From contig JAKFFB010000108.1 in assembly GCA_036675425.1 (NCBI GenBank), positions 1-31,393 of the forward strand: DNA of 31,393 nucleotides, in the 5' to 3' direction. Source of the DNA: SCTD01 sp036675425. Lineage in GTDB: Bacteria > Actinomycetota > Actinomycetes > Mycobacteriales > SCTD01. Made by a program: the position numbers and the translations under genes. Shown one piece after another: positions 26,544 through 31,393 of this stretch. Position 1 is the first letter of the stretch, and the number at the start of each line of letters is the position of its first letter. The notes beneath the pieces were generated by a model. The model worked only from the letters and a program-made list of their open reading frames with translations, did not search any database and was not told the origin of the DNA.

Positions 26544-26559
26544 TGTCATGTGCCTGACA
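26544..26559. promoter_or_regulatory. CRP/FNR-type palindrome in divergent promoter region
   Basis: TGTCA-N6-TGACA is a perfect 5+6+5 palindrome with the spacing of CRP/GlxR sites (TGTGA-N6-TCACA), but with C in place of G at the fourth position. It lies between the divergent cNMP-binding genes and the membrane-anchored protein, about 51 bp before the start site predicted from TAGCAT (26590-26595). A regulator of the CRP family is the natural candidate. Confidence 0.45.
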
Positions 26560-26604
26560 CCAGGGCCTCCAGCGGTCCCGGGCGGCGGCTAGCATCTGGC
26601 CGCG

Positions 26605-27240
26605 ATGGCCCTGCACTGGCGACCGGTCGGCCCCGAGCCCGCGTCCACCTACTGGCAGCGCCGTGCCGTGGTGGCGACCGGCCTGGTGCTGGTGCTCGCC
26701 CTCGGCAGCGCCGTGCTCACCGGTGGGGAGGACGACCCGGACCAGCTCGCCCAGGTGCCCCGTCCGACGCCGAGCGCGGCGGTCACCCCGTCGGAGTCCG
26801 CGGCGCCCAGCGTCGCTGCGACCCCGAGCGCCAGCCCGAGCGCGGCCGTCGCCATCTGCCAACCGGAGGCGTTGAAGGTCGAGGCCCTCGCCGACGACGA
26901 CAGCTACCCGGTGGGCGCCACGCCGCGGCTGACCCTGCGCGTCACCAACACCGGTCCGGCCCCGTGCACGCGCGACCTCGGGCAGGCGGCCGTCGAGCTC
27001 GTCGTGTTCTCCGGCCGGGACCGCATCTGGTCCAGCGACGACTGCGCGCCGGGTGGTCCGAAGGACGTCACCACGCTCGCGCCCGGGAAGCCGGAGTCGC
27101 AGCGCGTCACCTGGAACGGCCGTCGTTCCCGGCCCGGGTGCGAGGGCGACAAGGAGCAGGCGGAGCCCGGCACCTACCGGGTGCAGGGTCGCGTCGGCCA
27201 GCTCCGCGAGCAGGGCGCGGTCTTCCGGCTGACCGGCTGA
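26605..27240 (+). CDS. Membrane-anchored protein with Pro/Ser/Ala linker and extracellular beta domain
   Basis: A 211-residue protein: short cytosolic N-terminus, one transmembrane helix (about 23-40), a disordered Pro/Ser/Ala/Thr linker (about 50-83), then an extracytoplasmic domain with four cysteines (ICQPEAL, APCTRD, DDCAPG, PGCEGD) and an Ig-like/DUF4232-style pattern (VGATPRLTLRVTNTGPAPCT, QRVTWNGR). Function is unknown; such anchored domains are common in actinobacterial envelopes. ATG 26605 is 9 nt after TAGCAT, so the mRNA may be nearly leaderless. Its stop lies about 20 bp before the candidate promoter of the chemotaxis genes. Confidence 0.8.
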   Translation: MALHWRPVGPEPASTYWQRRAVVATGLVLVLALGSAVLTGGEDDPDQLAQVPRPTPSAAVTPSESAAPSVAATPSASPSAAVAICQPEALKVEALADDDSYPVGATPRLTLRVTNTGPAPCTRDLGQAAVELVVFSGRDRIWSSDDCAPGGPKDVTTLAPGKPESQRVTWNGRRSRPGCEGDKEQAEPGTYRVQGRVGQLREQGAVFRLTG

Positions 27241-27260
27241 TCCGTCCGAGCGGCGCGCGC

Positions 27261-27288
27261 CTCAAGAAACCGGGCATCCGGGCCGACA
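27261..27288 (+). promoter_or_regulatory. Candidate sigma-28 (FliA/WhiG-class) promoter for chemotaxis genes
   Basis: CTCAAG (27261-27266), 15 nt, then GCCGACA (27282-27288) resembles sigma-28-class promoters, whose -10 is GCCGATA with a -35 of TAAA or CTCA-type. Its position just before a chemotaxis operon fits the known use of this sigma factor for motility genes. The start site would be near 27295, almost at the Hpt start codon. Confidence 0.55.
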
Positions 27289-27296
27289 CCTCCGGT

Positions 27297-27617
27297 GTGC
27301 CGGACGCCGAGGACGTGACCAGTCCGCGGCCGCCCCGGACGCTGCCCCCGGAGGCGATCGCGGGCCTTCGCGAGGCCTTCGCCGGCGAGGTGGCCAGTCG
27401 GCTGCCTCGGCTGCAGGCGCTGCTCGACGGGCCGCCCGGCCCGGACTCCCTTCGCGACGCCCACGCCCTCGGCAGCAGCGCCGTCGTCGTCGGCGAGCCG
27501 GACGCGTCGCGCACCGCGCGCGCGCTCGAGGCCGAGCTCGGCGCCGACGACCCCGACCCCGGACGGCTCGCCGAGCTCGTCCGCACGCTGACCGCCCAGC
27601 TCGAGGCCTGGACGTGA
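27297..27617 (+). CDS. HPt-domain phosphotransfer protein
   Basis: A small protein of about 106 residues with an HPt-type four-helix bundle. The phospho-acceptor is probably His56 in LRDAHALGSSAVVVG, which mimics AHxLKGSAxxxG, although the usual Lys and Gly after it are Gly and Ser. Downstream ASRTARALEAEL and LAELVRTLTAQLEAW complete the bundle. HPt proteins relay phosphate between a hybrid kinase and a receiver. The adjacent CheB receiver is an obvious partner. The start is uncertain: GTG 27297 or GTG 27315 (100 residues). The stop overlaps cheB (GTGA), so it is the first gene of the chemotaxis operon. Confidence 0.75.
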   Translation: MPDAEDVTSPRPPRTLPPEAIAGLREAFAGEVASRLPRLQALLDGPPGPDSLRDAHALGSSAVVVGEPDASRTARALEAELGADDPDPGRLAELVRTLTAQLEAWT

Positions 27618-28744
27618 GCATCCCCGCGCAGGGCTCGCCGGTCACCGTCGTCGTGGTCGACGACTCGGCCGTGCAGCGCCGCTTCCTGCGGGCCGCGGTC
27701 GAGGCCGAGAAGGACTTCACCGTCGTCGGGGAGGCCCGCAACGGCAAGGAGGCCGTGGCGCTCGTGGCGCGACTCCGGCCCACCGCCGTGCTGATGGACC
27801 TCGACCTGCCGGTCATGAGCGGCATCGAGGCGATCGAGCGGATCATGAGCGGCAGCCCGACGCCGATCCTCGTCTACAGCGCCTTCGTGGCCGGTACCAA
27901 CAGCGAGAACGCGCTCCAGGCCCTCGCGGCCGGCGCCGTCGACGTCCTCGCCAAGCCCGGCCCGGACGACACGGGGACGCTGGACGAGTACGCCGCAGCG
28001 CTGCGCCGCAAGCTCCGCGTCGCCGCCCGCGTCCGGGTCATCACCCACCCCCGGGGCCGGCTCCGCGGGTCGGGAATGGCAGGTGAGACGCCCTCGCTCG
28101 GCGGCGGGATCCGCCGGCCGCTGTCGGCGCCGCCGCTCGACCCGCTACCCGCCGACGGTCCCCGCGACGCCGTGAAGCTGGTGGCCATCGGCGCCTCCAC
28201 CGGCGGGCCGCAGGCCCTGCTCACGCTGCTGAGCGCGCTGCCCGAGGACCTGTGCCAGGCGGTGCTCGTCGTGCAGCACATGGCCGAGGGCTTCATCCCG
28301 GGCCTCGCGTCGTGGCTGGACGGGCTGGTCCCGATGCCGGTCGTCGTGGGCGAGAGCGGGCGCCGGCTCGTCCCCGGGACCGTCACGATCGCGCCCAGCG
28401 GCGGCAACCTGCTCGTCCAGGACAACCGGCTGCGGGTGCTGTGCACGCCGCCCGAGCCCGGCCAGTTCCACATCCCCGGCATCGACGCCTCCTTCGAGAG
28501 CGTCGCGCGGGCCCTCGGCCCCGACGCCCTCGGCGTGCTGCTGACCGGCATGGGTCGTGACGGCGCGGCCGGGCTGCTGGCCATGCGTGAGCGCGGCGCC
28601 GTGACGATCGGGCAGGACGAGGCGACCAGCGCGGTCTACGGCATGCCGGCGGCGGCCTTCGCGCTCGGCGCCGTCGAGCACCAGCTCCCGCTCCCCGAGA
28701 TCGCGCCGGCCCTGCTCGCCGCGCTGGGCCGGGCACTGGCATGA
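27614..28744 (+). CDS. cheB: Chemotaxis protein-glutamate methylesterase/deamidase
   Basis: CheB removes methyl groups from (and deamidates) chemoreceptor glutamates, allowing adaptation; its receiver is phosphorylated to activate it. The 376-residue protein has a receiver domain (about 10-125; acidic Asp16/Asp17, phospho-Asp62 in LMDLDLPVMSG, Lys114), a linker, and the methylesterase domain with the catalytic triad Ser195 (GASTGGP), His222 (VVQHM) and Asp316 (TGMGRDGA). The GTG start overlaps the Hpt stop, and the stop overlaps the cheR ATG. No CheA, CheY or receptor gene is in the window, so partners lie elsewhere. Confidence 0.96.
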   Translation: MSIPAQGSPVTVVVVDDSAVQRRFLRAAVEAEKDFTVVGEARNGKEAVALVARLRPTAVLMDLDLPVMSGIEAIERIMSGSPTPILVYSAFVAGTNSENALQALAAGAVDVLAKPGPDDTGTLDEYAAALRRKLRVAARVRVITHPRGRLRGSGMAGETPSLGGGIRRPLSAPPLDPLPADGPRDAVKLVAIGASTGGPQALLTLLSALPEDLCQAVLVVQHMAEGFIPGLASWLDGLVPMPVVVGESGRRLVPGTVTIAPSGGNLLVQDNRLRVLCTPPEPGQFHIPGIDASFESVARALGPDALGVLLTGMGRDGAAGLLAMRERGAVTIGQDEATSAVYGMPAAAFALGAVEHQLPLPEIAPALLAALGRALA

Positions 28745-30135
28745 GCGATACGAAGGTCGCGCTCGGCGACGCGGAGTTCGCCCGCCTGCGCGAGCTGCTC
28801 TCCCGTACGGCGGGACTGGTCTTCGACGACTCGCGCCGCGAGTCGATGGGCTACTCCATCGGCGAGCGGCTGCGGGCGACCGGGATCGCCGACGTGGCGG
28901 CCTACCTGGACGAGGTCGAGCGGGCCGGCTCCCCCGAGCGGCAGCGGCTGCTCGACGAGGTCACCATCCAGGAGACGCACTTCTTCCGGAACCCGCCGCA
29001 GATGCGGGCCCTGCGGATGCACGTGCTCCCCGAGCTGATCCGGCACGCGGACACCAACGGGCGGCGGCTGCGCATCTGGAGCGCGGGCTGCTCCACCGGC
29101 GAGGAGCCGTACACGATCGCGATGATGCTGCGCGAGCTGCTCCCGAGCGCCGCCGGCTGGGACGTGAAGGTCATCGCCACCGACATCTCCGAGAACGCGC
29201 TGGCGGCGGCCCGCGCCGCGACGTACGGCTCGCGCGCGGTCCAGCTCGCCACCGCCGCGGAGGTCGCCCGCTTCTTCGTCGCCCAGCCCGGCGGCCGGTG
29301 GACCGTACGACCGGAGGTCCGTGAGCTGGTCGAGCTCCGGCACCACAACCTCGTCCGCGACGCCCCACCGGAGCCGGTGCTGGACCTCGTGCTCTGCCGC
29401 AACGTCACCATCTACTTCAGCCGCGACACCACCCGCGAGCTGATGGGCCGGCTGCACGGGTCGCTGCGCGACGGCGGCTACCTGCTGCTCGGCCACTCCG
29501 AGACGCTCTGGCAGGTCAGCGAGGACTTCCGGCTGGTCGCCCTGGGCAGCGGCGACACGGCGGCGTTCGTCTACCGGCGGCTCGACGAGCCGGCCGCCGA
29601 GCGTCGCGCGATCCTGCCCGACCGGCGGACCCTGCAGGAGCTGCCGGTTCCTCCGGAGCGGCGCGTCGCTGCCCGCCGGACGCGACCGCGGGTCGAGCTG
29701 CCCCGCCAGGAGCGGACCGCGACCGCCGAGGCCATCCCGCTGTCCAGCGTGCGCGACGCGCTGGCCGAGGGCAGGTACGCCGATGCCGCCCGGCTGGCCC
29801 GGCTCGCGGCCGACGCCGATCCGCTGCGGTCCGAGGTCCACTACCTCCTGGGTCGCGCGCTGGTCGACTCCGGCGACGACGCCGAGGCGCTGCCCGCGCT
29901 GCGCCGCGCGGTCTACCTCGACCCGGAGGCCGGGCTCGCGCACTTCCTGCTGGCCGGGGCGCTGGCCCGCTGCGGCGACAAGGCGGCGGCGGCCCGGGAG
30001 TACCGTGCGGCCGCGCAGACGCTCGGCCGGGACACCGACGGCGACGCCCACGAGCTCGGCGGGCGGAGCGCGCGCGAGCTGGCCGCGCTGTGCGCCCAGC
30101 TCGAGGGACAGCTGTCCGCAGGGAGCGAGCGATGA
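28741..30135 (+). CDS. cheR: Chemotaxis protein methyltransferase with C-terminal TPR domain
   Basis: CheR methylates receptor glutamates using SAM. The 464-residue protein has the N-terminal helical domain (1-75), QETHFFRNPPQ, SAM motif IWSAGCSTGEEPYTIAMML (about 112-130), IATDISENAL, and CRNVTIYFS. After about residue 290 a basic linker leads to a C-terminal TPR-like region (about 335-450, with RYADAARLARLAADADP and repeats). CheR-TPR fusions occur mainly in alternative chemosensory systems. ATG 28741 overlaps the cheB stop (ATGA), and its own stop overlaps cheW. Confidence 0.95.
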   Translation: MSDTKVALGDAEFARLRELLSRTAGLVFDDSRRESMGYSIGERLRATGIADVAAYLDEVERAGSPERQRLLDEVTIQETHFFRNPPQMRALRMHVLPELIRHADTNGRRLRIWSAGCSTGEEPYTIAMMLRELLPSAAGWDVKVIATDISENALAAARAATYGSRAVQLATAAEVARFFVAQPGGRWTVRPEVRELVELRHHNLVRDAPPEPVLDLVLCRNVTIYFSRDTTRELMGRLHGSLRDGGYLLLGHSETLWQVSEDFRLVALGSGDTAAFVYRRLDEPAAERRAILPDRRTLQELPVPPERRVAARRTRPRVELPRQERTATAEAIPLSSVRDALAEGRYADAARLARLAADADPLRSEVHYLLGRALVDSGDDAEALPALRRAVYLDPEAGLAHFLLAGALARCGDKAAAAREYRAAAQTLGRDTDGDAHELGGRSARELAALCAQLEGQLSAGSER

Positions 30136-30584
30136 GCGGCCTGGTCACCTTCCGGCTCGGCGAGCGGGAGTACGCCACGCCGCTCGCGGACGTGCGCGAG
30201 GTCGTCCGGCTCGAGGGGCTGGCCGACCTGCCCGGGATGGAGCCGCCGCTCGCCGGCGTGCTCGACCTGCGCGGGACCGCGCTGCCCGTGCTCGACCTGC
30301 GCCGCGGCGCCGTCGCGGGGGACCGCGGTGACGTGCTGGTGCTCGAGCGGGACGCCGCCGATGGGACCGGCGGGCTCGTCGACGGCAGCACCGTCGGGGT
30401 CGCGGTCGACCAGGTGCGGGCTGTTGTCGCCCCCGGCGAGCTGGCTCCGGCCGGGGCCGCTGTGGACCAGGGCGTGCTCCCGCCGTACGTCGTCGAGGTC
30501 CTGCGCGGCGCCGACGGCGTCGTCTTCCTCGTCGACCTCGCCCGGATGGTCGACAGCGCCCGCACCGAGGCACGTACGTCCTAG
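30132..30584 (+). CDS. cheW: CheW-family coupling protein
   Basis: CheW links chemoreceptors to the kinase CheA. The 150-residue protein shows the family layout: FRLGEREYATPLADVREVVRL at the start, LPGMEPPLAGVLDLRGTALPVLDLR (about 35-60), GVAVDQVRAVV, and VVFLVDLARMV at the end. It is preceded by GGGAGCGAGCG, and its ATG 30132 overlaps the cheR stop (ATGA). It is the last gene of Hpt-cheB-cheR-cheW; a palindrome cluster follows. CheW proteins in short accessory clusters can serve receptor arrays beyond flagellar chemotaxis. Confidence 0.9.
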   Translation: MSGLVTFRLGEREYATPLADVREVVRLEGLADLPGMEPPLAGVLDLRGTALPVLDLRRGAVAGDRGDVLVLERDAADGTGGLVDGSTVGVAVDQVRAVVAPGELAPAGAAVDQGVLPPYVVEVLRGADGVVFLVDLARMVDSARTEARTS

Positions 30585-30587
30585 CCC

Positions 30588-30721
30588 CTCCTCACAACCG
30601 ATCTTCGGGCAGTGCCGGCTGTGATCGGCTGGGGAGCTCGCTGAGCGCGGCCGATGGCGTGGGACCTCCACAACCGATCTCGCGGCACGCCCCCGAACCC
30701 CCAGCGTTGATCGGTTGGGGA
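30588..30721. repeat. Two related intergenic palindromes (possible bidirectional terminator)
   Basis: Two elements start with nearly the same arm: CACAACCGATCT at 30593-30604 and again at 30669-30680. The first can fold with GATCGGCTGGGG (30623-30634) with several mismatches. The second pairs 30667-30679 with 30709-30721 at 12 of 13 positions (TCCACAACCGATC / GATCGGTTGGGGA). They fill the 145-bp gap between convergent cheW and disA. The hairpin at 4254-4311 has related arms. They look like members of a dispersed intergenic palindrome family. Confidence 0.6.
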
Positions 30722-30729
30722 AGAGGGGG

Positions 30730-31392
30730 TCAGACGTAGCGCTCGAGGATGGAGCTCTCGGCCAGCCGGGAGAGCCCCTCGCGGACGGAGCGGGCGCGGG
30801 TCTCGCCGACGCCCTCGACCGCCTGCAGGTCGTCGATGCCGGCGGCGAGCAGCTTCTGCAGCCCCCCGAAGTGCTCGACCAGCCGGTCGACGACCAGTCC
30901 GGGCAGCCGGGGGACCTTCGCCAGCAGCCGGTAGCCGCGCGGGCTGACCGCGGTCTCCAGCGCGTCGGCGCTCGCGGGGTAGCCGACGGCCTTCGCGACG
31001 GCGGACAGGTCGAGCAGCTCGGTCGCGGACAGCGTGTCCAGCTCGGTCAGCGCGTCCTCGAGCTTGCGGGCGCGGCGGCCGGTGCCGCTGACGAGGTAGT
31101 CGCGGACGACCAGCTCGCGCTCGCCCTCGACGCCGGCCATGAGCTCGTCGAGCTGCAGCGACAGCAGCCGGCCGTCGGTGCCGAGCTCGACGACGTAGCC
31201 CTCGATCTCGCTGGCGATCCGGCGCACCATCTCGAGCCGCTGGCTGACCGCCATCGCGTCGCGGACCGTGACGAGGTCCTCGATCTCGAGGGCGGACAGC
31301 GCGTCGGAGACCTCGTCGAGCCGGTTGCGGTAGCGCTCGAGGGTCTGCAGCGCCTGGTTGGCGCGGCCCAGCACGGCGCCGGTCTCCTCGAG
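30730..31392 (-). CDS. disA: DNA integrity scanning protein DisA, diadenylate cyclase (C-terminal part; start outside window)
   Basis: DisA makes c-di-AMP from two ATP and scans DNA for branched structures. About 220 C-terminal residues are visible, and the frame runs off the right edge (LEETGAVLGRANQALQTLERYR at the edge, split by the window). The visible part is the long helical linker (EVSDALSALEIEDLVTVRDA, VVELGTDGRLLSLQLDEL) followed by the DNA-binding helix-hairpin-helix domain (GYRLLAKVPRLPG, FGGLQKLLAAGIDDLQAVEGVG). The DGA and RHR cyclase motifs lie outside the window. It is convergent with the chemotaxis operon. Confidence 0.95.
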   Translation of the reverse strand, partial: LEETGAVLGRANQALQTLERYRNRLDEVSDALSALEIEDLVTVRDAMAVSQRLEMVRRIASEIEGYVVELGTDGRLLSLQLDELMAGVEGERELVVRDYLVSGTGRRARKLEDALTELDTLSATELLDLSAVAKAVGYPASADALETAVSPRGYRLLAKVPRLPGLVVDRLVEHFGGLQKLLAAGIDDLQAVEGVGETRARSVREGLSRLAESSILERYV

Positions 31393-31393
31393 C

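Overview
This is a high-GC bacterial window with GTG/ATG starts, many 4-bp start/stop overlaps and an Lsr2 gene, so it comes from an actinobacterium (Actinomycetota). The order panC-panD-nadB-nadC-coaX ... lysS ... lsr2-clpC, followed by mutY and disA, is a familiar actinobacterial backbone. The chemotaxis genes suggest a motile lineage (Nocardioides-, Geodermatophilus- or Kineococcus-like). I cannot name the genus.

Backbone, left part (1-6579): an overlapping cofactor operon carries panC (5' end outside the window), panD, nadB, nadC and coaX. It feeds aspartate into beta-alanine/CoA and into de novo NAD. A SAM methyltransferase gene lies on the minus strand and diverges from lysS across only 22 bp, where two leaderless promoters seem to share one TA step.

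Inserted catabolic block (6583-13403): a GntR/FCD regulator diverges from a tight operon of aldehyde dehydrogenase, family III CoA-transferase, DinB-fold protein, Zn alcohol dehydrogenase, SCO6745-like protein and HMG-CoA-lyase-family enzyme. The set can be read as alcohol to aldehyde to acid to CoA thioester to C-C cleavage. Mevalonate or 3-hydroxy-3-methylglutarate is an attractive but unproven substrate.

Middle (13529-17937): a small two-TM membrane protein, a membrane protein with a histidine-kinase-like helix that lacks the phospho-His, Lsr2, and ClpC. ClpC has a candidate ECF sigma-R/SigH promoter and a ClgR-type site upstream, and a strong terminator downstream.

Accessory secretion block (18133-21511): a large secreted protein with a metzincin-like motif whose first His is Met, plus thrombospondin-3-like acidic repeats, followed by a small secreted four-Cys protein. 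A repeat-rich 251-bp leader region precedes them.

Signalling block (21550-30584): a minus-strand pair, mutY then a class III cyclase/ATPase/TPR protein; a 31-codon remnant of a universal stress protein; two tandem stand-alone cyclic-nucleotide-binding proteins; a divergent membrane-anchored protein; and an Hpt-cheB-cheR-cheW operon with a candidate sigma-28 promoter. The 3' part of disA (c-di-AMP synthase) closes the window on the minus strand after a cluster of palindromic intergenic repeats. No tRNA, rRNA, CRISPR array or transposase was seen. No gene-free stretch exceeds about 250 bp.
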